Assembly: GCA_902793245.1 (NCBI GenBank)
Contig: CADBCX010000013.1
Location: 1-45,706, forward strand
DNA: 45,706 nt
Direction: 5' to 3'
Source of the DNA: an uncultured Eubacteriales bacterium
GTDB taxonomy: Bacteria > Bacillota > Clostridia > Christensenellales > Aristaeellaceae
Shown: positions 31,091-38,750 of the stretch, in pieces
How the letters are laid out: the number at the start of each line of letters is the position of its first letter
Numbering within the stretch: the first letter of the stretch is position 1
Position numbers and translations under genes: made by a program
Notes under the pieces: model-generated
What the model was told of the DNA's origin: nothing
The model's database searches: none
The model's input: only the letters and a program-made list of their open reading frames with translations

Positions 31091-31483
31091 TTATTTCTCT
31101 GATTTGTTGATGGAATCGGTGTACTGTTCAACGGCATGAATGACCTGCTTTGCCTTTTCAAGCTGCTGAACGGCGTCTTCCTTCGCTGCCAGGAAAAAAT
31201 CGTCATAGTCCGCTTTTTCCCGCAGGCGGTAACATGAGTCAATCAGTTTGGAAATTGTTTTGTCAAATACGCCTGTTTTCACGTAATGCTGATTGAAGAA
31301 CGCGATGATTCCGCTGTGCTTTCCTGAATCAAAACGATCCAGCGCGGCGATGGCCCGCAGGGCATGGAAAACTGCGTAATAGGAGCGGTTGATGGACGCC
31401 CTGTACTTCCCGTTCGCCAGATTAACTTCCGCGGTTTCCAGGTCTTCTTTTGCCCGCGCCAGCCGATATTTGGAAAGATCCAT
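31091..31483 (-). CDS. HEPN-domain protein, putative toxin of an MNT/HEPN pair
   Basis: 130 aa from the ATG at 31483, with GGAAGG upstream; longer in-frame starts lie inside the MNT gene. It is all-helical: RLARAKEDLETAEVNLANGKYRAS then INRSYYAVFHALRAIAALD. R33-x6-H40 (RSYYAVFH) fits the R-x4-6-H ribonuclease motif of HEPN toxins. The H-x-Y motif of HepT, whose Tyr is AMPylated by MntA, is not evident (H40 is followed by A-L). Its start overlaps the MNT stop by one base (TGATG). Toxin activity is inferred from family and pairing. Confidence 0.85.
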   Translation of the reverse strand: MDLSKYRLARAKEDLETAEVNLANGKYRASINRSYYAVFHALRAIAALDRFDSGKHSGIIAFFNQHYVKTGVFDKTISKLIDSCYRLREKADYDDFFLAAKEDAVQQLEKAKQVIHAVEQYTDSINKSEK

Positions 31484-31809
31484 CACGCTGCCTTCCATAG
31501 CACGATTCCTTCCCTGTCCACGTTTTGATAGAAAGGCGAAACGCTCCGCCATTTCAAATAGGTCTGCTGGTCAATATCAATCACGGAAAAGACTTTATCG
31601 TACTTGAGGTTTAAATCCACAATCAGCCCGGAAAGCTGGTCTTCCTGGCTTGGGGTCAGCTTTTCCCGGAGAAAAACGGCGATATCCACATCGGATTCCG
31701 GCGTCGCCGTGCCCCTGGCCGTGGAACCGTACAGCACAATCTGTACGGCCTGCCCCGGAAAAATGGATAACAGGCCGCGAACCAATTCTTCATACATCTG
31801 TGTGTTCAT
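31483..31809 (-). CDS. MNT-type minimal nucleotidyltransferase, putative antitoxin
   Basis: 108 aa from the ATG at 31809 with AAAGGAGG upstream; an in-frame extension to 31863 is left out. The nucleotidyltransferase signature G28-S29-x10-D40-V-D42 (YGSTARGTATPESDVDIAVF) is intact, so transfer of a nucleotide to a target is plausible. In type VII toxin-antitoxin systems such a protein neutralises its HEPN partner by AMPylation. It is translationally coupled to the HEPN gene. It starts 121 bp after the stop of the amino-acid-binding protein gene, with a strong hairpin between. Confidence 0.86.
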   Translation of the reverse strand: MNTQMYEELVRGLLSIFPGQAVQIVLYGSTARGTATPESDVDIAVFLREKLTPSQEDQLSGLIVDLNLKYDKVFSVIDIDQQTYLKWRSVSPFYQNVDREGIVLWKAA

Positions 31810-31878
31810 TGGCAACGCCTCCTTTTTCCATTTTATTATACGCCGGAAGCAATGAAAAAACAAGCATTTACCACAAAT

Positions 31879-31906
31879 GCCGTAAGGGGATGCGTCCCCT
31901 TACGGC
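31879..31906 (-). terminator. Perfect hairpin after the binding-protein gene, attenuator or terminator
   Basis: GCCGTAAGGGGA-CGCA-TCCCCTTACGGC is a 12-bp perfect stem, 24 bp after the binding protein stop. No tight T run follows on the minus strand (ATTTGTGGTAAATGC), so it may instead protect the upstream RNA 3' end, the common way to raise binding-protein levels over permease. Confidence 0.6.
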
Positions 31907-31930
31907 GATGGATTCAGTTCCGGGGAAGGA

Positions 31931-32671
31931 TTATTCTTCGCTGCCGAAATACTTGGCGGCCAGGGTGTCCAGGAAGCCTTCGGCCTTGAGCTCGGCCAAG
32001 GCGGCGTTAATCTTGTCCAGCAGTTCCACGTTGTCCTTGTTCACGGCGATGCCGTACCAGTCCGCGGCGCCCAGGTCGATATCAGTGATGATCATGGAAG
32101 GATCGTTCATGCTGGCGAGGATGGCCTGGCCCACGGGAGCGTCCACGATCACGGCGTCCACCTTGTTGCCCTGGAGGGACAGCATGGCGTCGATGAAGGT
32201 GGCGTAGCGCATCACGTTCTCCTGGCCGGTGATTTCTTCGGCCTTGAAGTCGCTGGTGGTGCCCTGCTGCACGCCGATCAGCTTGCCCTTGAGGTCGTCC
32301 ATGGTCTTGAAGCCCGCGTCAGCCTTCATGATGACCACCAGGCCGGCGTCGATGTAGCCGTCGGAGAAGTTGACGGACAGCTTGCGTTCTTCGGTGATGG
32401 AGATGCCGGACAGGCCGATCATGTTGGGGTTGGTCTGCACGGAGGAAACTACGGCGTCAAAGGCCATGGATTCAGGCTGGAAGTCGATGCCGATCTTTTC
32501 GCCGATGGCGTTGATCAGATCCACGTCATAGCCGACCACCTGGTTGTTGTCGTCCATGGATTCAAAGGGCGGATACTCGGGGTTGGTGGCGTAGTACAGG
32601 GTTTCGGCGCTGGCGAAAGCGCAGCAGCACAGCATGGCCAGAGCAGCCAGCAAAGCGATCATTTTTTTCAT
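31931..32671 (-). CDS. Polar amino-acid ABC transporter substrate-binding protein
   Basis: 246 aa from the ATG at 32671, 8 nt after AAGGAGG; upstream in-frame residues to 32728 are rejected. The signal peptide MKKMIALLAALAMLCCCAFASA ends either at ASA or at one of the three Cys as a lipoprotein. The fold of family-3 binding proteins is clear: YYATNPEYPPFESMDDNNQVVGYDVDLINAIGEK (blocks), GLSGISITEERKLSVNFSD, LKGKLIGVQQGTTSD, DAVIVDAPVGQAIL. It captures a polar amino acid such as Gln, Cys or Arg for the downstream permease. First gene of the operon, with a strong promoter. Confidence 0.94.
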   Translation of the reverse strand: MKKMIALLAALAMLCCCAFASAETLYYATNPEYPPFESMDDNNQVVGYDVDLINAIGEKIGIDFQPESMAFDAVVSSVQTNPNMIGLSGISITEERKLSVNFSDGYIDAGLVVIMKADAGFKTMDDLKGKLIGVQQGTTSDFKAEEITGQENVMRYATFIDAMLSLQGNKVDAVIVDAPVGQAILASMNDPSMIITDIDLGAADWYGIAVNKDNVELLDKINAALAELKAEGFLDTLAAKYFGSEE

Positions 32672-32718
32672 GGGATAAGCCTCCTTAAAAATTCGATTCA
32701 TTCCTGAGAACGAATGCA

Positions 32719-32747
32719 AGTATACCACCGGTCAAACGGATTGTCAA
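32719..32747 (-). promoter_or_regulatory. Strong promoter of the amino-acid transporter operon
   Basis: Minus strand: -35 TTGACA (32742-32747, consensus), 17-bp spacer, -10 TATACT (32719-32724). Start near 32712, about 40 nt before the ATG. Confidence 0.88.
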
Positions 32748-32877
32748 TAGGAAAAATGAATTATTATTCAAAAACAGCGAAAAAACATTGGATAATCATG
32801 TAATAAAATTCATAATATGCGGGTACGACTGCATAAATAGTCATTGGATGATTAATCCGGGAACGTTCTGGACAGAC

Positions 32878-32906
32878 TTTACATGGAAAGAACGACGTGA
32901 TACAAT
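32878..32906 (+). promoter_or_regulatory. Promoter of the MiaA-family gene
   Basis: -35 TTTACA (32878-32883), 17-bp spacer, -10 TACAAT (32901-32906). Start near 32913, giving a short leader of about 22 nt that carries CGGAGGGG. Confidence 0.8.
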
Positions 32907-32934
32907 AAAACAAATGATAGCAACGGAGGGGCTT

Positions 32935-33822
32935 ATGCAGGGCAAGCTGATCGCCGTCATGGGCACAAATGCTTCAGGAAAGAGCGGGCTGGGCATCGAG
33001 CTGGCCGCGCGGTATGGGGGAGAGGTGGTGTCCGCGGATTCCCGGCAGGTGTTCCGGGGGCTGGATTTGGGCAGCGGCAAAGTGACGCCGGAGGAAACTA
33101 AAGGCGTGCCGCATCACCTGATCGACGTGTGTGCGCCGGGGGAATTTTTCTCCATGGCGGATTTCCAGCGCCTGGCCTACGCCGCCATCGACGATATCCT
33201 GGCGCGGGGGAGAGTCCCCTTCCTGGTGGGCGGCACCGGGCTGTATGTGGACGCGGTGATCGATGGGTACGAACTGTCGGAGGTCGAACCGGATTTGAAA
33301 CTCCGCGCGCATCTGGAAACCTTTGAAACCCCCGCCTTATACGACATGTTGAAAGAAAAGCTGCCGGACACGGACATCGACCCCAAAAACCGCAACCGGG
33401 TGATGCGGGCGCTGGAGCGTTTAGCGGCGGACGATTATCATCCGGGCAGGCATACCCCGCGCTATGAGGTACTAAAGTTAGGCGTCACCTGGCCCCGGGA
33501 AATCCTCAAAGAACGCATCGACGAACGGCTGGAAAGGCGTTTACAGGCGGGCATGATCGAGGAGGTCAAGGGCCTGATGGACGCCGGGGTGAGCACGGAG
33601 TTTTTGAAAAAGCTGGGCCTGGAATACCGCTATCTCACCGAATACCTGCTGGGGGAATGGACCTATGACCAGATGATCGACGAACTTTCCCGCGCCATCA
33701 AGCGCTTCGCCAAGCGGCAGATGACCTGGTTCCGCCGGGAGGAAAACCTCCATTGGCTGGATATGGCCAATGACCCGCTGGGCCAGGCGGCAGAGCTGAT
33801 CGACGGGTTTTTAGAAGCCTGA
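32935..33822 (+). CDS. miaA: tRNA dimethylallyltransferase (MiaA family)
   Basis: 295 aa from the ATG at 32935, 5 nt after GGAGG; the promoter at 32878-32906 rules out the longer frame to 32788. MiaA attaches a dimethylallyl group to A37 of tRNAs reading U-starting codons. Seen: P-loop GTNASGKS (most MiaA have GPTASGKT), SADSRQVFRGLDLGSGKVT (usually SADSMQVYKG.DIGTAK), GVPHHLIDV, FLVGGTGLYVDAVIDGY and AIKRFAKRQMTWFRR. The core is thus complete, but the signature wording differs from canonical MiaA, so it may be a paralogue; whether another miaA exists elsewhere cannot be seen. Not adjacent to mutL or hfq. Confidence 0.85.
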   Translation: MQGKLIAVMGTNASGKSGLGIELAARYGGEVVSADSRQVFRGLDLGSGKVTPEETKGVPHHLIDVCAPGEFFSMADFQRLAYAAIDDILARGRVPFLVGGTGLYVDAVIDGYELSEVEPDLKLRAHLETFETPALYDMLKEKLPDTDIDPKNRNRVMRALERLAADDYHPGRHTPRYEVLKLGVTWPREILKERIDERLERRLQAGMIEEVKGLMDAGVSTEFLKKLGLEYRYLTEYLLGEWTYDQMIDELSRAIKRFAKRQMTWFRREENLHWLDMANDPLGQAAELIDGFLEA

Positions 33823-33910
33823 TTCGTCATGCAATGTCGTTTCCTTTCCCGGCGTTTGCTTGAGGAACGCGCTGACCGTTCCCCGCCGCCCAAAGAGAAT
33901 CCAGAGAGTA

Positions 33911-33953
33911 AAAAGAAAAGCAAAACCGCCTGAGCCGCGAAGCCTGGCGGTTT
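33911..33953 (-). terminator. Terminator of the signal peptidase operon
   Basis: Minus strand: AAACCGCC-(15 nt)-GGCGGTTT followed by TGCTTTTCTTTTTAC, just after the stop at 33957. It lies in the 134-bp gap convergent with the MiaA-family gene. Confidence 0.85.
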
Positions 33954-33956
33954 ATG

Positions 33957-34514
33957 CTATTTGACGATTTGTATCCTCTTTGGCGGCCAGAGCACAGCCT
34001 TCACGTGGCCCTGGAGCATTTTCCCCGAAATGGGCCCCACGTCGGCGGCTCGGCTGTCATGGGAAGCGCGGCGGTTGTCGCCAAGGACGAAATACTGATC
34101 CTTCCGCAGCGTCCGCGGGGGATAATCCGACGGCGCGCTGCCCATTGCCGGGGGGTCGGGCACGGGCGAATCATTGACAAACAGCTGTCCTTTCCGAATC
34201 TCCACCGTATCCCCCGGCAGGGCAACCAGCCGCTTGACAAACAGGGTGTGCCAGGTCAGCGAAAAAGCCGCGCCAAGCTCGATCGTTCGTACCGTTCTGT
34301 GGGGATAGCGGCACAGCACCACTTCGCCCCGGCGGTATCCGCCCGGCCGGATGGCCAGCAGGATGCTTCCGTCATGCAGGGTGTTTTTCATGCTGTTTCC
34401 CTTCACCCGCACGAACAGGCCCAGGAAGCGCGTGACTGCCTGCGCCAGGACGAAAGCGCAGATGAAGGACGCGGCGGCGTACAAAACAGCCTGCGGCACG
34501 TTATTCCACCGCAC
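33957..34514 (-). CDS. lepB: Signal peptidase I, third tandem copy
   Basis: 185 aa if it starts at the GTG at 34514, which overlaps the previous gene by 14 nt; a GTG at 34499 is an alternative start. One N-terminal membrane helix (VLYAAASFICAFVLAQAV) anchors an extracellular S26 serine protease with nucleophile S41 (VKGNSMKNTLHDG) and general-base K94 (TLFVKRLVALPGD). Box E is QYFVLGDNRRASHDSR. It cleaves signal peptides from exported proteins. It is shorter than its two neighbours and lacks their long cytoplasmic N-terminus, and its context points to a duplicated operon. Confidence 0.9.
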   Translation of the reverse strand: MRWNNVPQAVLYAAASFICAFVLAQAVTRFLGLFVRVKGNSMKNTLHDGSILLAIRPGGYRRGEVVLCRYPHRTVRTIELGAAFSLTWHTLFVKRLVALPGDTVEIRKGQLFVNDSPVPDPPAMGSAPSDYPPRTLRKDQYFVLGDNRRASHDSRAADVGPISGKMLQGHVKAVLWPPKRIQIVK

Positions 34515-35178
34515 GCCAGCTGCTCAGCGGCAGCAGCACCTGCGTCACCTTGGCCAGAATATCGTTTCTGGAAATCGGGCCCACGTCGCTGTACCGGCTG
34601 TCATGGGAATAATGGCGATTGTCGCCGACTACAAAATACTCATCCTCCCCCAGATGGATCAGGGGATAATCCGAAGGCACGCTGCCCATGTTTTCCGGGT
34701 CAGGCACCAGTTCGCCGTTCACATACAGATGGCCGCCGGAAATTTGCAGATAATCCCCCGGCACGCCCACGATGCGCTTAACGAAAATGGTGGAAAAATC
34801 CAGCCGAATCGAAGCGCTGAAATTGATGGGCCCCCAGCCCTGTTCGTTCACCCGTCCGGGATAATGGCAGATCACCACGTCACCCCGCTGGGGGTTCTGC
34901 GTCCAGTAGGGCGTTTTCATGGCCAACACGATTTCGCCGTCCTGGAGGGTGTTGCACATGCTTTCTCCGTCCACCCGAATGGGCTCCAGGATAAACATGC
35001 GAATCGCCATGGCGATCACCACCGCTTCGATGATCACCACAGCCCAGCTCCAGATTTTTTGGGGAAGGGTTTTCTTTTTTTCTTTTTCCTTGGCGGCGGC
35101 CGCCCGTTTTTTATGCCAGGCCCAGTAGCGGGCGAAGATATTCCGCTGTTGCTCCTCCGGTTTCTTTTCCGTCTGCAT
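34501..35178 (-). CDS. lepB: Signal peptidase I, second tandem copy
   Basis: 225 aa from the ATG at 35178 (the in-frame TTG at 35187 is rejected); its ribosome binding site is weak and distant, so coupling with the gene 24 bp upstream is likely. A cytoplasmic, highly charged N-terminus (NIFARYWAWHKKRAAAAKEK) precedes one membrane helix (AVVIIEAVVIAMAIRMFIL). Catalytic S74 is in RVDGESMCNTLQDG and K134 in TIFVKRIVGVPGD; box E is EYFVVGDNRHYSHDSR. The shared N-terminal segment with the first copy marks a recent duplication. Confidence 0.93.
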   Translation of the reverse strand: MQTEKKPEEQQRNIFARYWAWHKKRAAAAKEKEKKKTLPQKIWSWAVVIIEAVVIAMAIRMFILEPIRVDGESMCNTLQDGEIVLAMKTPYWTQNPQRGDVVICHYPGRVNEQGWGPINFSASIRLDFSTIFVKRIVGVPGDYLQISGGHLYVNGELVPDPENMGSVPSDYPLIHLGEDEYFVVGDNRHYSHDSRYSDVGPISRNDILAKVTQVLLPLSSWRAVE

Positions 35179-35202
35179 TTTGGTCAACGCATCCTTTTCT
35201 GA

Positions 35203-35880
35203 TTATTGAGCGGTCCGGTGGCTTTGCCATGGGAATAACACGTAGGTCACCTTTCCCATGATCTCGCTGCGGGAGATGGGCCCCACGTCGCTGGAACGGC
35301 TGTCGTGGGAGGTGAGGCGGTTGTCGCCGATCATGAAATACTCGTCCTCGCCCAGCGTCCGCTTGGCGTAGTCCCTGGGCACGCTGCCCATCTTTTCGGG
35401 GTCTTCCACCAGCTCGCCGTTCACGTACAGATGTCCGTCAGTAATTTCCACCGTATCGCCCGGCAGCGCCACGAGGCGCTTCACAAAAATGGTGTATGTG
35501 TTCAGGGTCAGCCCGGCGCTGAGATGGATGGGGTTGCTTCCGCGCTCGTTGAGCCTTCCCGGGTAATGGCAGATGACAATATCGTTCCGCTGGGGCTGGC
35601 CGATCAGATAGGACAGCTTGGAGCACCAGACCACTTCCCGGTCCTGCAGGGTATTCGTCATGCTGGTGCCGTCCACCCGCACAAGCTCGCCCAGGAACAG
35701 ATGCACCACCAGGGCAATCAGCAGGGCGTACAGGGGAAGCACCGCCCAGCTCCAGATTTTCTGGGCGGTGGTCATGTTCTTTTCTTTTTCTTTGGCAATC
35801 GCTTTGCGCTTCTTATGCCAGGCCCAGTAGCGGGAAAAAATGTTTTCTTTTTGGGGTATGGGTTGCTTTTCAGTCTGCAT
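35203..35880 (-). CDS. lepB: Signal peptidase I, first tandem copy
   Basis: 225 aa, ATG at 35880 inside the end of the DUF951 gene (11-nt overlap). The charged N-terminus NIFSRYWAWHKKRKAIAKEK is followed by one membrane helix (AVLPLYALLIALVVHLFL). Catalytic S73 is in RVDGTSMTNTLQD and K134 in TIFVKRLVALPGD; box E is EYFMIGDNRLTSHDSR. All active-site residues are kept, so the protein should be functional. In the substrate-binding region it differs from the second copy (SKLSYLIGQPQRND against MKTPYWTQNPQRGD), which may mean different client proteins. Confidence 0.94.
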   Translation of the reverse strand: MQTEKQPIPQKENIFSRYWAWHKKRKAIAKEKEKNMTTAQKIWSWAVLPLYALLIALVVHLFLGELVRVDGTSMTNTLQDREVVWCSKLSYLIGQPQRNDIVICHYPGRLNERGSNPIHLSAGLTLNTYTIFVKRLVALPGDTVEITDGHLYVNGELVEDPEKMGSVPRDYAKRTLGEDEYFMIGDNRLTSHDSRSSDVGPISRSEIMGKVTYVLFPWQSHRTAQ

Positions 35881-36103
35881 GCTCGTTTTGCTCCTCTCGC
35901 GCTGCGGCAGAAGGCGCGGCGGCCTGGATCACCTTTTTCCTGCGCTTTAAAAACACCGCGCGATCCAGCATCACGATGCGTCCGCAGCCATGGCACCTGA
36001 TTTTGATATCAGCGCCCGTGCGGATCACCGTCCAGGTATCCGAACCGCAGGGGTGAGGCTTCCGGGTCTGAATCACGTCGCCCAGGTTGATCCCATTCTC
36101 CAT
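35870..36103 (-). CDS. DUF951 small zinc-ribbon-like protein
   Basis: 77 aa from the ATG at 36103 with AAGGAGGA upstream; the longer in-frame extension to 36277 runs through the promoter and a repeat element. The conserved core reads GINLGDVIQTRKPHPCGSD and DIKIRCHGCGRIVMLDR, with a lone Cys and a CxxC that could hold zinc. Members are near-universal in Firmicutes, usually beside parB/ychF, and of unknown function. Here it leads an operon of three signal peptidases, and the last 20 residues (AAAPSAAAREEQNEHAD) extend beyond the normal end. Confidence 0.9.
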   Translation of the reverse strand: MENGINLGDVIQTRKPHPCGSDTWTVIRTGADIKIRCHGCGRIVMLDRAVFLKRRKKVIQAAAPSAAAREEQNEHAD

Positions 36104-36136
36104 GCGGCCATCCTCCTTCTGCTTGCAGCAGATTCT

Positions 36137-36165
36137 ATTATATACGCATCCCGGCATTTTTTCAA
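36137..36165 (-). promoter_or_regulatory. Promoter of the DUF951/signal peptidase operon
   Basis: Minus strand: -35 TTGAAA (36160-36165), 17-bp spacer, -10 TATAAT (36137-36142). The 161-bp inverted-repeat element begins only 25 bp upstream of the -35. Confidence 0.82.
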
Positions 36166-36190
36166 TGACAATTGTATGCATATTTTGATG

Positions 36191-36351
36191 ATTACTTCGG
36201 CAGCTATATATTGCCAATGAGATGCGCAGGATAAAGCGACAGATGCAAGGCGGAGGAGGAAGGCGATGCCGTAGCATCGGCGACCGACGACAACACAGCA
36301 GCTGGCGCTTTAGACAAGCAAATCGTGGTAATATATAGCTGCCGAAGTAAT
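36191..36351. mobile_element. 161-bp MITE-like element with perfect 22-bp terminal inverted repeats
   Basis: The ends 36191-36212 and 36330-36351 are perfect 22-bp inverted repeats beginning ATTACTTCGGCAGC. Inside, TAAAGCGACAGATGC pairs with GCAGCTGGCGCTTTA, and CGATGC-CGTA-GCATCG forms a central hairpin, so nearly the whole element folds on itself. It codes for nothing. No clear target duplication is seen. It lies between the promoter of the DUF951 operon and the end of the GH3 gene. Confidence 0.8.
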
Positions 36352-36403
36352 AACGCTGTCAGGCAAAGCTGCTGCGCAAGCGGAAAGCGGCCTATGCGCT
36401 TCC

Positions 36404-36443
36404 GGGGGCAGCCCCCTGGCGGGGCCTGGGATGCGGCCCCGCC
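36404..36443. terminator. Two GC-rich hairpins after the GH3 gene
   Basis: GGGGGCAGCCCCC and GGCGGGGCC-(8 nt)-GGCCCCGCC stand in tandem 20 bp after the GH3 stop. Neither has a proper T run on the minus strand, so termination is possible but unproven. Confidence 0.5.
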
Positions 36444-36462
36444 GTTTCCTTCATGGCTGAGA

Positions 36463-38736
36463 TCAGCCCGGCTGATTCAGTTTCTCCAGCAGCGCGTCAA
36501 TCATTTTCGGGTCGCCGCCGCCGAAGCTGAATATGCCGCGAAGGGGCATGTAGTTCATCATGGCCAGGCTCATATCCTCGGAGATGGCCTCCTGGGCCGC
36601 TTCGGTGGTATTTTCTTCCGCGTCGGGAGAGAAGGTTTTTCTCATTTTCGCCAGGAAGGGCATCAAGACCGCCTTTGCCTTGGGGTCGGCCATCAGATCC
36701 ATAAAGATACTGTCCAGGGTATAGCGCCGGGGCAGCTCCACGGTAGATTCCACTTTGACGGTTTCCTTCAGCGGCAGGTCGCGGGAGGAAGCGCCCACTT
36801 CGATGGTGAAGTCGCCGGTCTCCACGTGCCAGTCATGGATGGCTTCGTTCCAGTAAGCGAAGGCCCGCTTGCAGAGGGTGAAGGTCACATCCTTGCTTTC
36901 GCCGGGGTTCAGCGCCACCTTCTCAAAGCCCTTGAGCTCCCGCACGGGGCGGATGGGGGTGCTTTCCTTGTCGCCCACGTACAGCTGCGCCACGGCCTTG
37001 CCAAAGCGCTTGCCGGTGTTGGTGACGGTGACGGTGACGGTCACGGTGTCGGTATCCTTGATTTCCTTGGCGCTCAGGCGCAGGTTGGAATATTCAAAGG
37101 TGGTATAGCTCAGGCCATGGCCAAAGGGGAACAGCACGTCCATGTCCTTCTTGTCATAGTAGCGATAGCCCACGAACACGCCCTCGCGGTATTCGGTGCG
37201 GTTGCCTTCGCCGCCGTAGTACAGGTAGGAGGGGTTGTCCTGGAGCTTGATGGGGAAAGATTCCGCCAGATGGCCGGAGGGGTTCACGTCGCCGAACAGC
37301 ACCTTCACCACGGCGTCGCCCACGGCCTGGCCGCCCAGGTATGCTTCCAGCACGGCCCTGACCTGGCCGATCCAGGGCATTTCCACGGGGGAGCCGTTGT
37401 GCAGCACCACCACGGTGTTGGGGTTGGCGGCGGCCACGGCTTCGATCAGCCTGTTCTGGCAGGCGGGCATGGCCATGTCGGAGCGGTCGTAGCCCTCGGA
37501 TTCATAGCTGTCCGGCAGGCCCGCGAACACCACGGCCACCTTGGCCGCCTTCGCCGCCTTCACAGCCTCGGCAATCATTTCGTCGGTCGCTTCGTCCTTT
37601 TCAGCGCTGTAACCCTGGGCGTAGGTGATTTTCAGGCCCTTGGCCGCTTCCAGGGCGCTGGTGGTCTTGAAGCTGTTGATGTGGCTGCTGCCGCCGCCCT
37701 GGAACCGGGGCTTTTCGGCAAACTCGCCGATAAAGGCGATGGCGTCGGCTTTGTTGAGGGGCAGGAGTTCGCCCTCGTTCTTGAGCAGCACCATGCACTC
37801 GGACGCGATCTGGCTGGAGAAAGCGTGCTGGGCTTCCTTGTCCCAGGGGGTCTCGGGCTTCATGGTTTCCCGATAGCGGAAGATGATGTTCAGGATGCGC
37901 TCGCAGCACAGATCCACCAGCTTTTCGTCCAGCTCGCCCTTCTTTACGGCTTCCACGATCTTGCGGTCGTTGACGCCGCCGGAGGAGGGCATTTCCAGGT
38001 CGAGGCCCGCGGCCACGCCCTTGACGCGGTCGCTGACGGCGCCCCAGTCGGACATGACATAGCCCTCGAAGCCCCATTCCTTGCGCAGCACGTCGGTGAG
38101 CAGCCAGGGGTTTTCGGAGGCGTACACGCCGTTGATGCGGTTGTAGGAGCACATGACCGTCCAGGGCTGGGCTTCCTTCACGGAGATTTCAAAGGCGGGG
38201 AAGTAGATTTCCCGGAGGGTGCGCTCGTCCGCGTCGGAGGAGGAGCTCATGCGGCGGTGTTCCTGGTTGTTGGCGGCGAAGTGCTTGATGCTGGTGCCCA
38301 CGTTGCGGCTCTGCACGCCCTTGATATAGGCGGCGGACATTTTGCCGGCCAGGTAGGGGTCTTCGGAGAAGTATTCAAAGTTGCGGCCGCACAGGGGGGA
38401 GCGCTTGATGTTCACGGCGGGGCCCAGCACCACGGACAGTTTTTCGTGCTGGCAGCTGTCGCCGATGGCCTCGCCCATTTTGCCGATCAGTTCCTTGTCG
38501 AAGGAGGCGGCGGTGGCGCAGGCGGCGGGGAAGCAGACGGCCTTGATGCTGTCGTTGATGCCCAGGTGGTCGCCTTCCTCATCCTGCTTGCGCAGGCCAT
38601 GGGGGCCGTCGGACACCATGGTGGCGGGGATGCCGAGCCGTTCCACGGGCTTGGTGTGCCAGAAGTCCAGGCCGGAGCAAAGCCCCGCTTTTTCTTCCAA
38701 TGTCATTTGCGCTACCAGCGCTTTCAAATCCTTCAT
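36463..38736 (-). CDS. Cytosolic glycoside hydrolase family 3 beta-glucosidase/xylosidase
   Basis: 757 aa from the ATG at 38736 with AAAGGAGAGG upstream; no signal peptide. Normal GH3 order: TIM barrel (1-310; DGPHGLRKQ, KHFAANNQEHRR at 151-162, nucleophile D230 in YVMSDWGAVSD), alpha/beta sandwich (about 330-560; CMVLLKNEGELLPLN, VVLHNGSPVEMPW) and fibronectin-III-like domain (about 600-700; FPFGHGLSYTTFEYS then VTVTNTGKRFGKAVAQLY). A helical tail follows. It should remove terminal beta-linked glucose or xylose from imported oligosaccharides. It begins 14 bp after the MATE gene and is probably part of the transcript starting upstream of pncB. The domain order contrasts with the permuted GH3 at the left edge. 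Confidence 0.93.
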   Translation of the reverse strand: MKDLKALVAQMTLEEKAGLCSGLDFWHTKPVERLGIPATMVSDGPHGLRKQDEEGDHLGINDSIKAVCFPAACATAASFDKELIGKMGEAIGDSCQHEKLSVVLGPAVNIKRSPLCGRNFEYFSEDPYLAGKMSAAYIKGVQSRNVGTSIKHFAANNQEHRRMSSSSDADERTLREIYFPAFEISVKEAQPWTVMCSYNRINGVYASENPWLLTDVLRKEWGFEGYVMSDWGAVSDRVKGVAAGLDLEMPSSGGVNDRKIVEAVKKGELDEKLVDLCCERILNIIFRYRETMKPETPWDKEAQHAFSSQIASECMVLLKNEGELLPLNKADAIAFIGEFAEKPRFQGGGSSHINSFKTTSALEAAKGLKITYAQGYSAEKDEATDEMIAEAVKAAKAAKVAVVFAGLPDSYESEGYDRSDMAMPACQNRLIEAVAAANPNTVVVLHNGSPVEMPWIGQVRAVLEAYLGGQAVGDAVVKVLFGDVNPSGHLAESFPIKLQDNPSYLYYGGEGNRTEYREGVFVGYRYYDKKDMDVLFPFGHGLSYTTFEYSNLRLSAKEIKDTDTVTVTVTVTNTGKRFGKAVAQLYVGDKESTPIRPVRELKGFEKVALNPGESKDVTFTLCKRAFAYWNEAIHDWHVETGDFTIEVGASSRDLPLKETVKVESTVELPRRYTLDSIFMDLMADPKAKAVLMPFLAKMRKTFSPDAEENTTEAAQEAISEDMSLAMMNYMPLRGIFSFGGGDPKMIDALLEKLNQPG

Positions 38737-38750
38737 TCGATCCTCTCCTT

